From a virus: a stretch of DNA of 64,000 bases. Location: positions 1-64,000 of IMG/VR virus record IMGVR_UViG_3300027736_001324; one strand, written 5' to 3'. Positions 1 to 11,479 of the stretch are shown piece by piece. The notes beneath the pieces are model-generated. The model was not told the origin of the DNA. It did no database searches and saw only the letters and a program-made list of their open reading frames with translations. The position numbers and the translations under genes are program-made. Numbering within the stretch: the stretch's first letter is position 1; every line of letters starts with the position of its first letter.

Positions 1-432
1 ATAACCCGTTGCACCAGTTGCTCCATCAAATCCAGTTGCACCTGTACCTCCATCAAATCCAGTTGCACCTGTACCTCCATCATAACCCGTTGCACCAGTT
101 GCTCCATCATAACCCGTTGCACCTGTACCTCCATCAAATCCAGTAGCACCTGTGCCACCATCAAATCCAGTTGCACCTGTACCTCCATCATAACCCGTTG
201 CACCAGTTGCTCCATCAAATCCAGTTGCTCCAGTTGCTCCGTCTAGACCAGTTGCACCAGTGCTGCCATCGAATCCAGTCGCTCCAGTTGCTCCATCAAA
301 TCCAGTTGCTCCAGTTGCTCCGTCTAGACCAGTTGCACCAGTGCTGCCATCAAATCCAGTTGCACCAGTGCTGCCATCAAATCCAGTTGCACCAGTTGCA
401 CCATCAAATCCAGTCGCACCTATTGCGCTCCC
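1..432 (-). repeat. Collagen-like Gly-X-Y coding repeat
   Basis: Read on the minus strand, this stretch codes for uninterrupted Gly-X-Y triplets, mostly GFD, GAT, GST and GYD, about 48 triplets before the window edge. At DNA level it is a degenerate 9/27-base tandem repeat. Collagen-like segments are known in phage fibres, where they form triple-helical rods. The codons are in frame with ATG 6054, which confirms that the minus strand is the coding one. Confidence 0.85.
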
Positions 433-3400
433 GGCGCTAGCGAATACACCATTGCCATATAATACATTTGCTGCACTACCATCAATGTTGATAGAAGCAA
501 TATTGCCTATACCAACTACATTTGCTAAATCTACTGAGTAGGCAGAATTTGCTATATTAGCAAAACTTGCATAGTTTGCGTTTGATACCTCACCTGATAC
601 ATTTGCACCATCAACACTATACGCCGTGCCTGCAAAGTTTGCGTAATTAGCATTGGCGACATCCCCAATGATATTCCCACTGGCAATATTTGATAGTCCT
701 GCACCGTTTCCAGTAAAGACTCCGGTAGTAATAGTGATGTTGCCGTTAACGGTTAAATTACTAGTAATATCTAAATTACCAACAATATTAGCACCAACTC
801 CAGTAACAACAAATATATTAGCATTACCTGCTACACTAGTTGATACATTGCCATTTGCTTCAACAATTACATTACTATTGCCATTAATAATACTTGATAA
901 GTTAGCAGAAGGGGCAAATACTCCATTACCATACAATACATTGCTACTGTTGCCGTCAAAGTTTGCTAGAGCAACGTTACCTAGTCCAGTAACATTTGCT
1001 GCTACAATAGAGTTAGCAATATCTGCTATCCTAGATGAATCTACTCTTACACCATATGTGTCAATTCCATTCCAACCCATCAATGTTGGATAATTGTTAG
1101 TCCAAACTACAGCAGCATTAGCATCATTTATAGCATTACCAGATGGACTTGTTCCATTTGATGCGTCAAATATTGTATGATTATTGCCGTAGTTTTTCCA
1201 CATCAACTCTCCTGCAACTGAATTATTAGTTACAGTAAAATAATTTGTTCTGTTAGATGCAAATGTATTTGAGAAACTTGCCAAGTTGCTAAAAGCAGAA
1301 TAATTACCATATGTTGCATAGTTAGCATTGGCTACTTCACCTGATACGTTAGCACCATCTACGCTATATGCCACTTCGGCAATGTTTGCATAACCCGCAT
1401 TTGCCGCGATATCTGATGTTCTTGCTGAATCAACACGTACACCATATGTGTCGAATCCATTCCAACCCATTAATGTTGGTGCATTATATGCTATATTAGA
1501 CCATGGGTATGCTGAGTTGGCGTTGTTTATAGCGTTGCCCTCTGGACTTGTGCTGTTAGATGCATCAAATACAGTATGATTATTACCGTAATTTTTCCAC
1601 ATCAATTGTCCGGATACTGCGTCATTAGTTACAGTAAAGTAATTTGTTCTGTTAGATGCAAATGTATTTGAGAAACTTGCTAAATTACTGAACTCTGCAT
1701 AGTTGGCATTAGATATGTTACCAGATATATTACCAATAACGTTAGCACCATTGATATTAGTTAAGCCGGCGCCATTGCCGTATATTGTTCCTGTAATTAA
1801 TGTTAGATTAGCAGCATATATATCTAAATTACCATCTCCCATGGCAACGCCACCGCCTGATGCCATTAATCTAACATCATAATCTGTTCCAGATGTTGAA
1901 CTGTGAAAATCTAAATAAGGAGTTCCTGCAACTGTTCTACTTTGCAATCCAATCTCAATGCCCGGATTAGTATCAGTGTTTAATGATATCTGACTATCGG
2001 TTAAGTATCCAGCATATATTATACTATTGCTAGTAATGTTACCTGTAACATCTAAGTTGGCCAACACGCCAACACTTGTTATATTTGGTTGTGCATTATC
2101 GGTTACTATATTAGCATACGATGATAAATTTGCTGTGTTTGCATAACCAGCATTTGAAGAATAGTTAGCAGTATTTGCTGAATCGGCATACCCAGCATAT
2201 AGTTTAGTCCATACACCCCAAACACCTGCTTCTTTTTGTCTTACTGTTAAATATGGATCCCCGCCAGCAGTAAACCTATTAAGTGCCATCTGTTGAGCAT
2301 AATCGCTATATGGATATTCTGCACCAAGGCCAGATGCTACAGTATAAAATTGTGTTCCACCTGTGTTTGGTCCATTTGTGCTACCAAATATATATTGATA
2401 TCCAAAGTTGTTTGGCGTATCAAAGTTGTTATAGGTAGTAAGACCAAGACCCATGTTATTGAATAGTCCATTACTAGTAATACCATTCAAATAATTTGAG
2501 TTGTTTGCGTTGCCAGATAAATCACCAATGAATACATTAGCACGAACATTGCCGTATGTATTTACCGTTATAACATCAGAACTGTTTGTAACATTACTAC
2601 CCAATATGAATTCACCACCACTGTTATCCCAACCCATAAATGCTTGAATAGGAGTGCCGTTATAATAATATAATAAACTACCTCTATCTTTGCCGTCATC
2701 AGTTGTTAATGGATCTCCGTTTGCGCTGCCGCCCATCTCAATGATAGGGTCAGTAATATATAATTGATCTACATTTACATATGTTATGTTACCACTTACT
2801 GTTAAATTACCCGCAATAAGAGTATTGCCAGTAACATTTAATTCTGTTAAATTACCAAGACTGGTAATGTTTGGTTGTGCGTTATCAGTTATGATATTAG
2901 CAAAACTTGCTAAATTACTGTATACGGCAAAGTTAGCATTAGCAACAGTGTTTGAAACATTGGCTCCGTCTACTGTGAAGGCAGTACCTGCATATGTTGC
3001 ATAGTTAGCGTTGGCTACTTCACCTACTACGTTTGCCCCGTCTACTGAAAATGCAGTGCCGGCATATGTTGCATAGTTAGCATTGGCTACTTCACCTACT
3101 ACATTAGCACCATCTACTGAAAATGCAGTGCCAGCATAGGTTGCATAGTTTGCGTTTGCTACTTCACCTGATACATTAGCGCCATCTACATTGCCTGCAA
3201 AATATGCATAGTTAGCATATGTTGCATAGTTTGCGTTTGCTACTTCACCAACAATATTTGCCCCGGCAATATTTGATATTCCATTACCATCACCACTATA
3301 ATAAGTAGCAACAACTCCGGTGTCAGTTACAGTGAATATATTAGCATTACCTGCAACACTTGTTGTTACATTACCATTGGCTGCTACAGATACATTGCTG

Positions 3401-6054
3401 TTACCATTATAGATACTACTAGGGCTAGAACTGATACCAGTTAATAATGCACCATTACCAATGAAGTAGTTAGCACTAACAACATTCGCGCCAGTAAGAC
3501 TACCACCTGTTCCAGTACCTACATTTAAATTACCAACATTAGCATTACCGGTCGTGTTGAATGTTCCAGAAACATTCATACCAGTGCCTGTTACTACAAC
3601 AATGTTAGCATTACCTGCTACACTAGTTGTTACATTGCTGTTAGCAAATACACGCACATTGCTATTACCACTAGAGATATAAGTTCCGGAAGCTATTGAA
3701 AGATTAGAAAGTAGATAACCATCACCAGAAACATAGTTACCGGCTAACAAGTTAGCATTAACTGTGTTGGCATTAACTATATTACCATCAATATTACCAT
3801 CAACTACTAAGTTTGTTAGATTACCAAGACTTGTGATATTTGGTTGAGCATTGTCAGTTACTATGTTGGCATAGGTTGACAAGTTTGCTAAGTTAGCTAT
3901 TCTTGCTGAATCAACTCTTACACCATATGTGTTTGCTCCATTCCAACCCATTAATGTTGGATATGCATTAGTCCAGGCAATATCAGCGTCAGTTGCGTTG
4001 ACAGAACTGCCTGTTGGGCTTGTGCCATTAGAGCCGTCAAATATAGTATTTCCATTACCATACTTTGCCCACATCAATTGTCCTGCTACAGCATCATTAG
4101 TTACGCCATAGTAAGTTAAATTATTAGAAGCAAAAGTATTAGCATAACTTGCTAAATTACTATATCCAGCATAGTTACCATATGTTGAATAATTAGCATT
4201 GGCTACTTCACCTGATACATTAGCACCATCAACTGAGTATGCAGTACCGGCAAAGTTTGCATAGTTAGCATTACCTATGTTGCTTAATAATCCGCCATCG
4301 CCGCTGAAGTAATTGGCTGCTACTAGATTACCTAAATTAGCATTATAACTAGTTAAGTTTCCAGAAACATTAACTCCATTACCAGTAAAGAAGTTAGCAC
4401 TTATATTACCAGTAGCATCAAATGTGCCTACTACATTAGCGCCAGTACTAGTAACAACTAATACATTAGCATTGCCAGCTACTGATGTGTTTACATTACC
4501 GTTAAGAGTAACAAGCACATTACTTGTTCCGTTTATGATAGAACTGCCGGCAGCAATTGTAAGATTAGAAATTAGATAACCATCACCTTGAAGGTAGTTA
4601 CCATAAACTAGATTAGCAGTAACTGTGTTAGCACTAACTACATTTGCACCAGTAACATTACCACCAACCCCTGCTCCAACTGTAAGACTACCGGATACCT
4701 TTGCCCCAGTTCCACTGACAACAACTATATTAGCATTACCCTCTGAACTGATATTAACATTACCATTAGCGATTGGAATGTTTACATTACTATTACCGTT
4801 GCTGATAGAACTAGTAGAAATACCACTAAAGTTAGCAGTGAACTCAATTTGTTGTGGGTAAGCACTAGCATTAGTAGTGATTATCATGCCGTTGCCGGCT
4901 ACAAATTCTACTACATCTTCACCAACGGCGACTAGATTAGCCTGTCCAGCTACTTCCCAAGTTTTGAATGAACTACCCAATTGAATTAAAGCATTGCCTC
5001 CGCCCATGTCAGTGACGCTAAAACCAGTAGTAGTATCAAAATTCAATCCATGTACGTTATCAATAATATTTGAAAAATTTCCAGTCGTATATTGACTTAC
5101 TGTTAGTACATTAGATAGTAGATTACCTCCGCCAATGAATTGAGTAGCAGATACATTGCCAGTAACATTGATGGGTGATGCTTGCCATATATTACCATCA
5201 TATATTAAAGTACCCTGTGGTTGACCAAATGGTACGTCTTGATATACCATATTAATACTAGCATTAGTAATACTAGCACCATATGATGAAATATCTATAA
5301 CACTTGAACTTTCAAATGTTAATAATTTTGTTTGTGTTCCGGTAATAGCACTACTTGGATTACCGTTCGTATTTGCTGTTTGTGTGCTAGTAAGAGGACT
5401 ATTGGGTGGGGTAAAAGTAGTTGTATAGACTGCTGTACCTATGACTATACGATAATTAGAAAGACGACCATCAACACCATCAACAAGAGTAATAGTTGAT
5501 GCTGGGTTATATATCCCCAATGCACTTGTCACAGTGCTAGTAACTACACCATCTTTATATAATTTAAAATTTGAACCTTGTCGAACTAAGGCAATGTGAC
5601 TCCAGACACCAATTGTGGTTGTACAAGTTAATGCTTCCAGTGATATATTCCAGGAACTACCGTTGCTACTTATATCTAACGCAATAGTACCATCAGATTG
5701 GTATATAAAGTCTATAGCAGGACCGGTGGTAAGGAAATGACCCGGGGTGAATGTTGTTGGGTTAAACCAAAACTCTATTGTAAAGTCGCTAGTTCCAAAT
5801 ATATATTGTGATGCGTATGCAACTGTTGCAGAATGAGTACCTACGCTGGCCACATAACCCGCGCCCAATGCACCGGAAACTAATCCGGTACCTGCTTGTG
5901 AAGTGTTTACATTTCCTGCGAAAGTTGCGCCGTTTCCGGTATAATAATTGCCACTAACGTTCGCAAGTGTTGCGTTGCTGTTAGCGTCAATTACCAGATT
6001 GGCGTTGCTTCCAACACTAACTCCAGTCAATGCATTGAATGCTTGAGTTGCCAT
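1..6054 (-). CDS. Giant tail fibre protein, partial (3' end outside window)
   Basis: The minus frame starts at ATG 6054 and stays open to position 1, giving at least 2018 residues with no stop. It begins [15 protein letters not shown], like the start of the two neighbouring fibre genes, so this is probably the shared particle-anchoring end. A single LamG-like module (residues about 60-240, with FTIEFWF and a W-x-H-I-A-L-V-R strand) follows. The middle is repetitive beta-rich fibre sequence ([24 protein letters not shown]). Three copies of a module containing LMGWNG and [10 protein letters not shown] lie near nucleotides 1034-1260, 1423-1650 and 3895-4130. A pyocin-knob-like segment ending [12 protein letters not shown] is near residues 1200-1285. 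The last ~145 residues are collagen-like Gly-X-Y triplets. AAGGAC lies about 10 bases before the ATG. Role: host-contact fibre, inferred from architecture and position; the receptor is unknown. Confidence 0.85.
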   Translation of the reverse strand, partial: MATQAFNALTGVSVGSNANLVIDANSNATLANVSGNYYTGNGATFAGNVNTSQAGTGLVSGALGAGYVASVGTHSATVAYASQYIFGTSDFTIEFWFNPTTFTPGHFLTTGPAIDFIYQSDGTIALDISSNGSSWNISLEALTCTTTIGVWSHIALVRQGSNFKLYKDGVVTSTVTSALGIYNPASTITLVDGVDGRLSNYRIVIGTAVYTTTFTPPNSPLTSTQTANTNGNPSSAITGTQTKLLTFESSSVIDISSYGASITNASINMVYQDVPFGQPQGTLIYDGNIWQASPINVTGNVSATQFIGGGNLLSNVLTVSQYTTGNFSNIIDNVHGLNFDTTTGFSVTDMGGGNALIQLGSSFKTWEVAGQANLVAVGEDVVEFVAGNGMIITTNASAYPQQIEFTANFSGISTSSISNGNSNVNIPIANGNVNISSEGNANIVVVSGTGAKVSGSLTVGAGVGGNVTGANVVSANTVTANLVYGNYLQGDGYLISNLTIAAGSSIINGTSNVLVTLNGNVNTSVAGNANVLVVTSTGANVVGTFDATGNISANFFTGNGVNVSGNLTSYNANLGNLVAANYFSGDGGLLSNIGNANYANFAGTAYSVDGANVSGEVANANYSTYGNYAGYSNLASYANTFASNNLTYYGVTNDAVAGQLMWAKYGNGNTIFDGSNGTSPTGSSVNATDADIAWTNAYPTLMGWNGANTYGVRVDSARIANLANLSTYANIVTDNAQPNITSLGNLTNLVVDGNIDGNIVNANTVNANLLAGNYVSGDGYLLSNLSIASGTYISSGNSNVRVFANSNVTTSVAGNANIVVVTGTGMNVSGTFNTTGNANVGNLNVGTGTGGSLTGANVVSANYFIGNGALLTGISSSPSSIYNGNSNVSVAANGNVTTSVAGNANIFTVTDTGVVATYYSGDGNGISNIAGANIVGEVANANYATYANYAYFAGNVDGANVSGEVANANYATYAGTAFSVDGANVVGEVANANYATYAGTAFSVDGANVVGEVANANYATYAGTAFTVDGANVSNTVANANFAVYSNLASFANIITDNAQPNITSLGNLTELNVTGNTLIAGNLTVSGNITYVNVDQLYITDPIIEMGGSANGDPLTTDDGKDRGSLLYYYNGTPIQAFMGWDNSGGEFILGSNVTNSSDVITVNTYGNVRANVFIGDLSGNANNSNYLNGITSNGLFNNMGLGLTTYNNFDTPNNFGYQYIFGSTNGPNTGGTQFYTVASGLGAEYPYSDYAQQMALNRFTAGGDPYLTVRQKEAGVWGVWTKLYAGYADSANTANYSSNAGYANTANLSSYANIVTDNAQPNITSVGVLANLDVTGNITSNSIIYAGYLTDSQISLNTDTNPGIEIGLQSRTVAGTPYLDFHSSTSGTDYDVRLMASGGGVAMGDGNLDIYAANLTLITGTIYGNGAGLTNINGANVIGNISGNISNANYAEFSNLASFSNTFASNRTNYFTVTNDAVSGQLMWKNYGNNHTVFDASNSTSPEGNAINNANSAYPWSNIAYNAPTLMGWNGFDTYGVRVDSARTSDIAANAGYANIAEVAYSVDGANVSGEVANANYATYGNYSAFSNLASFSNTFASNRTNYFTVTNNSVAGELMWKNYGNNHTIFDASNGTSPSGNAINDANAAVVWTNNYPTLMGWNGIDTYGVRVDSSRIADIANSIVAANVTGLGNVALANFDGNSSNVLYGNGVFAPSANLSSIINGNSNVIVEANGNVSTSVAGNANIFVVTGVGANIVGNLDITSNLTVNGNITITTGVFTGNGAGLSNIASGNIIGDVANANYANFAGTAYSVDGANVSGEVSNANYASFANIANSAYSVDLANVVGIGNIASINIDGSAANVLYGNGVFASAGSAIGATGFDGATGATGFDGSTGATGFDGSTGATGLDGATGATGFDGATGATGFDGSTGATGLDGATGATGFDGATGATGYDGGTGATGFDGGTGATGFDGGTGATGYDGATGATGYDGGTGATGFDGGTGATGFDGATGATGY

Positions 6055-6062
6055 TTATTTTG

Positions 6063-6096
6063 TAGTCCTTATTAATATATTTATCAATAAGGACTA
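6063..6096 (-). promoter_or_regulatory. Late-type promoter inside a ribosome-site hairpin
   Basis: A perfect 11-base inverted repeat (arms 6063-6073 and 6086-6096) encloses a 12-base loop. On the minus strand the loop carries GATAAATA (6078-6085), one base from the T4 late consensus, and the downstream arm carries the AAGGAC ribosome site for the fibre gene starting at 6054. RNA reading through from 6112 would fold and hide the ribosome site. RNA starting at the late box would lack the upstream arm and leave it open. Confidence 0.6.
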
Positions 6097-6111
6097 TCTG
6101 GAATAATGTTT

Positions 6112-9100
6112 TTAAACTAGCCTATATTGGGTAGTCCAAACAGTACTATTACCAGTAGATGGTGTAGCCGTTAAGTCAATACTAGTAGTTGGTCCAACTG
6201 ATCCGCCGATATCAACAGATAGTGCGCCTGTTGTAGTACCTAAACGAACTGTAGCAAATGTTACATAATCTACATTAACTCCATTTGTAACAGCCTGTAC
6301 TGTTGCCATACTATATTTACCAGATGAGTCATAACTCTTTACAATGTATTCAACACCGTAAACATCAGTTCCCGCAATCAAGAAACTACAGATTGTAGCA
6401 GGGCTTGTGCTGGTTGTTGTTATTGTATTAGAATAGATGTATGAATTACCAAGTTTTATATTAGTAGCAGAAACTCTATTATTTGAAGTAATATTATTAG
6501 CAGTAATGTTACCAGTTAAACTTACATTAGCAAGATTAGAAGTTCCACTAACATTCAAGTCATTTGCTACGTTTACGTAATTAGCAGTTGCTAAGTTACC
6601 TAAATTAGCATTTAATGATGTTAAGTTACCACTGAAATTAGCGATATTACCATTTAATGTAGTAGCAATATTAGCATTACCTGCTATTAATAATCCAGTG
6701 CCAATATTAGCATTAGAAGCAATTAAGTTACCACTGAAGTTTGCTGTATTACCTTGTAAGTTTAATGTTACATTTGCATTACCTGCTGTGATATTATTTG
6801 TTACAGAGATATTGTTTGCATTAGCAATATTACCAGTTACGCTTAAGTCTTGATTAACGAATACATAGTTACCAGTGATGTTACCGGTAGTAGCATTAAT
6901 ATCACCAAGTGTATTGATAGAAACATTAGCATTAACATAGTTAGCAGTTAATGAAGTTGCTAGAGAAACGCTTGTACCAGTTGCTGCACCAATATTTGGT
7001 GTAGTCAACCATGCGCTAGCTGGAATGTAAATATTACCCTGTGCGTCAAACGCAGTTGTTGGGTGAGCATTACCATCGACCTTAGCACTGAATACTGTAC
7101 CGTTTAATACTAAACCAGCACTAGTATTTGCAGTATATTGACCAGCACCAGAGAACTGTGTCCAAACTACAGGAGTTGTACCAACTGTAACGACTTCGCT
7201 TGTTTGTACCCAACCTGTATCTGCATTTTGAGTACCAACAGAAACGAAAGTGAATGCCCCATCAAATTCTGCTGCTACATTCATATCTAATGAACGAGTC
7301 AATACAAAATAATCAGCAACGCCGCCGGCTGTTGTTAATGTGTATATACCGTTATAAGGTGCATTACCAGCAGTTTCGTTCTTAACTAAGACACGAGTGC
7401 CTACTGTTGAAATTGTTTGACCATCAACAACTAGTGCACCAAATGCATTAGCAGTAATAGTTGCGCCAACACCAGCTGTGCCGTTGTTATAAGTATACGA
7501 TGGAAGTGCAGCATATGTAGCAACATAAACTGATGCCTTAATATTCAACCCTTGTGCTACGCTATCAACATATGCTTTAGTAGCAGCATCAGTGTCAGCA
7601 GTTGGAGTAGCAAGATTTATAATTTTCTTGCCAGAAACTGCAACTGCACCATTACCAGATGGAACAAGATCAACGTTAAGACTTATATTAGCAGGATCTG
7701 GATTTGTTCCAGCTGAAAGTGTTACACCAGTATTCGCATACGCAGTAAACGTATTAGCAATAATTGAACCATTAGATTGAATATTACCAGTTGCAGTAAT
7801 TGCAGCAGCAGTTTCTAATATAGTATCACTAAAGACATAAGCATTGCCGCCTAGTGCGCCTGGATTAATTGTAACGTTACCGTTTAATGCAATTTCTACA
7901 TTACTTGTACCATTAGCAAGAGTACCAATGAAGTTAGCAGCAGTTACGTTGCCTGTAAAGTTAGCATTAGCACCATTAAGTTGAAGTGATATATTAGCAG
8001 TATTAGCAAATAATACATTAGCACCATTGATGTTGCCACCAGACAGTGTGATGTTGCCACCAGCGCCTGAAGTAGTAATGTTTCCGCCAACTGTTAAGTT
8101 ATTTGTAACATTAGCATTAGAATTTAAGAATACATTACCGCTGAAGTTAGCAGTATTACCGGCTAGTTCTAAGTTAACTGTTAAGTTGTTAACTGTTAAG
8201 TTGCTGCTAATATTTGCATTGCCAGTATTAAGTGTTGTAATATTAGCAATATTAGCAAATAGTGTGTTACCAATATTAGCATTATTATTTACTTGCAAAT
8301 CGTTACTTACGTTTGCATAGTTAGCATATACATATCCGCTATTAGCATATATGTTACCGCTTGAAGTGATACTTGTAGATGCTGTGATATATTGAGCATT
8401 AACTGTACCATTGGCTTGTATATCACCTGCTGTGCTAAACTTGCCGTCTGTACCAAATGTCCAAGTGTTGGTTCCACCAACAGTAATTGTTACATTACCA
8501 TTAGCAACCGGAATGAATACATTACTATTACCATTCATTATTTCGTTAATGTTGGCAGTTGAAGACCATGATAGGTTACCGGTGCCGTCTGTTTGTAGAA
8601 CTTGACCGTTACTGCCGCCAGTGATGTGTAAGTTACCTACTGCGCCTAGTGATACATTTGCTGCACCAGTAAAGTTAGCATTACCTGATACTACCAAATT
8701 AGCTGCTACATTTATGTAGTTAGCAGTTGCCAAATTACCTAAACTAGCATTTAATGATGTTAGGTTACCAGTGAAGTTAGCAACATTACCATTTAATGTG
8801 CCTATTAGATTTGCATTATCAACAGACAATGTTTTTGCAGTAGCATCAAATACAAAGTTTGCGCTACCACTTAATGTGTTAGCAGCATTAGCAAAAACAA
8901 TTTGTGTGTTTGATAAGTTTGTATCAACAATGTTAGCAGCAGTTAATGTGTTAGCAACAACAACGTTGTTACTTAAGTTAACACCGGCAGCGTTTGAAGT
9001 AATTTGTTGAGCACCAAGATAGATACTTGTACCAGACAAGTACAAATCTTTCCATGAACTTGTTGAATTACCTAATGTATATGTGTTAGATGCGCTAGGG

Positions 9101-9795
9101 ATGAAATTACCAGTTACAACACCAGTGATTCCCAAATTAGCAGTTTGAATATTAGATGCTACATTTACAAAATTAGCAATTGCTAAGTTACCTAAGTTAG
9201 CATTAAGAGAATTAATATTACCAGAGAAGTTACCAACATTACCATTCAAGTCAAATGCGATATTAGCATTACCTGCTATTAGTAAACCAGTACCTAAATT
9301 AGCATTAGCAGCAGTTAAATTGCCACTGAAGTTACCAACATTACCATTCAATACTAAAGTAACATTAGCAGTATTAGAAGTAATTGTGTTAGTAGCAGCA
9401 ATATTACCAGTGATATTTGCTAAGCCTACAACATCAAGTACATTAGTACTAGGATTGAATTGGAAATTAGCACTAGCACCAAAACTACCATCATTGTTAT
9501 ATTGGATGTAGTTGTTTGAACCTGCAGGATTTGACAAGTCCCAAGGTTGACCATTACTATAATATAGATTATCTGTTAAAACACCCCAATTTGCATTTGC
9601 ATTTGATATGTTTAAATTGCCGCTAAAGTTAGCAAAATTAGCGGTTAAATTACCGTTAATGTTAGCATAACCATTTGCACTAATATTGTGCGCGGTTATA
9701 TCACCGTTCCCTAATATGACTGTATCTTGTGGGTTATCCCCTACTGAAAAGCCGCCTAGCGAGTTGAGTGGACGTAGTGTACCTGATGTTGCCAT
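6112..9795 (-). CDS. Tail fibre protein with repeated NANxxG-type shaft
   Basis: 1227 residues. The N-terminus contains LNSLGGFSVG, matching the neighbouring fibres and probably an attachment tip. Most of the chain is a repetitive shaft of units such as NFSGNLTSLNANLGNLA and NYVNVA, typical of trimeric beta-structured fibres. A globular insertion near residues 725-940 starts at DAATKAYVDSVAQGLNIKAS and includes RVLVKNETAG, NGIYTL and a GW motif, a module widely seen in phage tail fibres. A GSNNYIQYNNDGSFG motif near residue 90 is also a common fibre element. The last ~110 residues form a non-repetitive domain ending TTQYRLV, resembling the end of the 529-residue neighbour, and are a plausible receptor-binding tip. 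AAGGGG lies 8 bases before the ATG and GATAAATA about 22 bases before it. The exact receptor and position on the particle are unknown. Confidence 0.8.
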   Translation of the reverse strand: MATSGTLRPLNSLGGFSVGDNPQDTVILGNGDITAHNISANGYANINGNLTANFANFSGNLNISNANANWGVLTDNLYYSNGQPWDLSNPAGSNNYIQYNNDGSFGASANFQFNPSTNVLDVVGLANITGNIAATNTITSNTANVTLVLNGNVGNFSGNLTAANANLGTGLLIAGNANIAFDLNGNVGNFSGNINSLNANLGNLAIANFVNVASNIQTANLGITGVVTGNFIPSASNTYTLGNSTSSWKDLYLSGTSIYLGAQQITSNAAGVNLSNNVVVANTLTAANIVDTNLSNTQIVFANAANTLSGSANFVFDATAKTLSVDNANLIGTLNGNVANFTGNLTSLNASLGNLATANYINVAANLVVSGNANFTGAANVSLGAVGNLHITGGSNGQVLQTDGTGNLSWSSTANINEIMNGNSNVFIPVANGNVTITVGGTNTWTFGTDGKFSTAGDIQANGTVNAQYITASTSITSSGNIYANSGYVYANYANVSNDLQVNNNANIGNTLFANIANITTLNTGNANISSNLTVNNLTVNLELAGNTANFSGNVFLNSNANVTNNLTVGGNITTSGAGGNITLSGGNINGANVLFANTANISLQLNGANANFTGNVTAANFIGTLANGTSNVEIALNGNVTINPGALGGNAYVFSDTILETAAAITATGNIQSNGSIIANTFTAYANTGVTLSAGTNPDPANISLNVDLVPSGNGAVAVSGKKIINLATPTADTDAATKAYVDSVAQGLNIKASVYVATYAALPSYTYNNGTAGVGATITANAFGALVVDGQTISTVGTRVLVKNETAGNAPYNGIYTLTTAGGVADYFVLTRSLDMNVAAEFDGAFTFVSVGTQNADTGWVQTSEVVTVGTTPVVWTQFSGAGQYTANTSAGLVLNGTVFSAKVDGNAHPTTAFDAQGNIYIPASAWLTTPNIGAATGTSVSLATSLTANYVNANVSINTLGDINATTGNITGNYVFVNQDLSVTGNIANANNISVTNNITAGNANVTLNLQGNTANFSGNLIASNANIGTGLLIAGNANIATTLNGNIANFSGNLTSLNANLGNLATANYVNVANDLNVSGTSNLANVSLTGNITANNITSNNRVSATNIKLGNSYIYSNTITTTSTSPATICSFLIAGTDVYGVEYIVKSYDSSGKYSMATVQAVTNGVNVDYVTFATVRLGTTTGALSVDIGGSVGPTTSIDLTATPSTGNSTVWTTQYRLV

Positions 9796-9817
9796 TATAA
9801 AATCCCCTTATATACTT

Positions 9818-9825
9818 TATTTATC
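9818..9825 (-). promoter_or_regulatory. Late-type promoter box for the 1227-residue fibre
   Basis: GATAAATA on the minus strand, followed 8 bases later by AAGGGG (9804-9809) and then ATG 9795. The spacing gives a normal short leader. No hairpin hiding the ribosome site is visible here, unlike at the two flanking fibre genes. Confidence 0.5.
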
Positions 9826-9827
9826 AT

Positions 9828-11417
9828 TTATGTAAATAATTCGTTGTATTGAGTTATCATCATGCTATAATAGCATGTATTTGCTGACCTAGGACTTACC
9901 CTAAGCACTAAACTCGGGGGCAATAACACATTCCCCGAGTCATAATCGACGGTAAAAGTACCGATACCTCCGTTAATTTCTAACGCTGCGTATTTGTTGT
10001 AATCTATTGTCCCGTTTAGGATAGTAGATGAAATCTTAAGTGTTGATCGTGTATTCCCTACAACATCTGTAGAGATAATCATAAAGTCTACCGCAGAAAC
10101 TTCTGATGCCGGTACTGCCCAAATTTGTTGATTTGCTGTAGTGTTTGATGTTTGTGCGCTGAAAACAAAACTCTTACTAAAGCTAAATGCACCTGCACCT
10201 AACTGCACACTATTTGCTGCCAACGGTCCGTTAATTGTTACTGAATGATTAGAATTATTATATGTAAAGAATGCGCTACCGCCAAATATTCCACCGTTAT
10301 TATATTGAATACTTGTGTTTCCACCCGCTGGAGTTCCACCTCCGCCTCCACCTCCGCCGTTAATCCAAGACAGATTGCCTTGACCATCGGTTCCAAGCAC
10401 TTGCCCATTAAATCCACCTAATATATGAAGATAACCAGCATCACCAAAATTTACATTTGAACTGTTAAATGTTATTACATTTGCGTTTGCTACAAATGAG
10501 TTAGCAGACGCAAAAGAAATATTTCCACCTACACTAACATTACCAGTAATGAATAAATTACCACCACTTATTCTATTACTTGAATTTAAATTACCTGCTG
10601 TGGCTGTTGCTACAACTTCTAATGCAAGCAGATTACCTACACTTGTTATATTTGGTTGAGCATTTGCGCTAACATTTATGGATAGTGGGACGCTTCCAAC
10701 TAGATTTGCAGCCGGAATATTTGAAAGATTTCCTGCGTCTCCTGCAAACTTGCCTGCTGTAACAGCACCAGTTACATCTAAATTTACTAGAGTGCCAACC
10801 GCAATAATATTAGATTGTGTGCCTTGAGTTACTGTTCCCGCTGTTGTTGCATTAGAAGCAGTACCAGTTAAGTTACCTACAAAGTTAGCGTTAACCTGTT
10901 GAACATTTAATATGTTTGTAGTTTGATCATATATAAAACCTGGATCTCCCCCAAACTCACCTGCATTGTTGTATTGAACTTGTGTGTTGGAACCGCCCGG
11001 GGTTCCGTTTCCGCTGCCACCGTTACCACCTGCTGCCCAAGTTAATTGACCTAGACCGTCTGTTTGTAAAAAGTATCCGTTCAATCCACCCAAGATAGAG
11101 ACATTTGCTACATCCCCAAGTGACGTTCCCCCGGATACATTTAAATTTTGTGTTGATAGAAAGTTTGTTGTAGTGTTAAATGTCAAATTGCTGCTAGAGC
11201 CAAATGCACCATTGCTATTAAAAATTACTTGGGTATTAGACCCAATTGGAACATATGATTGCCCATTAGCATAACGTAGATTATCTGTAAGAACTGTATT
11301 TGCTAATACATAATCATTATTAACATTTGCTACAACAGTTCCTGCTGAAGAAACAACCGGTATAGGTGGTATACCGACGGTTATTCCGCCCAAACTGTTA
11401 AATGATTCTGCTGCCAT
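9828..11417 (-). CDS. Short tail fibre protein
   Basis: 529 residues. It begins MAAESFNSLGGITVG, sharing the FNSLGG-type N-terminus of the two downstream fibres. Three copies of a motif of the form SNTQVQYNNAGEFGG (near residues 57, 150 and 358) alternate with GNLSWxxGG loops and GLNGYFLQTDG-like strands, a common pattern in phage fibre shafts. A glycine run lies near residue 350. The C-terminal ~115 residues (from about FSFSKSFVFSAQ) form a non-repetitive domain ending MMITQYNELFT that parallels the C-terminus of the 1227-residue protein. A CATAAATA box and a hairpin lie just upstream of the ATG. Probable role: a second fibre or fibre tip of the host-recognition apparatus; which particle part it attaches to is not visible. 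Confidence 0.75.
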   Translation of the reverse strand: MAAESFNSLGGITVGIPPIPVVSSAGTVVANVNNDYVLANTVLTDNLRYANGQSYVPIGSNTQVIFNSNGAFGSSSNLTFNTTTNFLSTQNLNVSGGTSLGDVANVSILGGLNGYFLQTDGLGQLTWAAGGNGGSGNGTPGGSNTQVQYNNAGEFGGDPGFIYDQTTNILNVQQVNANFVGNLTGTASNATTAGTVTQGTQSNIIAVGTLVNLDVTGAVTAGKFAGDAGNLSNIPAANLVGSVPLSINVSANAQPNITSVGNLLALEVVATATAGNLNSSNRISGGNLFITGNVSVGGNISFASANSFVANANVITFNSSNVNFGDAGYLHILGGFNGQVLGTDGQGNLSWINGGGGGGGGTPAGGNTSIQYNNGGIFGGSAFFTYNNSNHSVTINGPLAANSVQLGAGAFSFSKSFVFSAQTSNTTANQQIWAVPASEVSAVDFMIISTDVVGNTRSTLKISSTILNGTIDYNKYAALEINGGIGTFTVDYDSGNVLLPPSLVLRVSPRSANTCYYSMMITQYNELFT

Positions 11418-11449
11418 ACATTATTCCATTATCTAATAATGTATTTATG
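11417..11449 (-). promoter_or_regulatory. Late-type box with start-codon hairpin
   Basis: CATAAATA (11442-11449) is followed by a perfect 9-base inverted repeat (arms 11417-11425 and 11435-11443, 9-base loop). The 3' arm runs into the first base of the ATG at 11417. Read-through RNA could bury the start codon, whereas RNA starting about six bases after the box would lack most of the 5' arm. The logic is the same as at 6063-6096. Confidence 0.5.
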
Positions 11450-11479
11450 CTTGGGCAGAATTTAGTTAGAATGGGCTAA

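Noticed and set aside
1-432. CRISPR-like array
   Set aside because: The short repeats have no unique spacers, keep a 9-base codon period and code for Gly-X-Y triplets.
890-4150. Diversity-generating retroelement variable repeats
   Set aside because: The three similar fibre modules invited this idea, but no reverse transcriptase or template repeat is present and the differences are not confined to adenine positions as far as I can see.
171-4861. Several plus-strand ORFs of 60-150 codons in the left end
   Set aside because: They are antisense to the giant minus-strand fibre frame, which is open across the whole stretch and codes for coherent fibre, LamG and collagen-like sequence. The plus ORFs are low-complexity shadows of its repeats.
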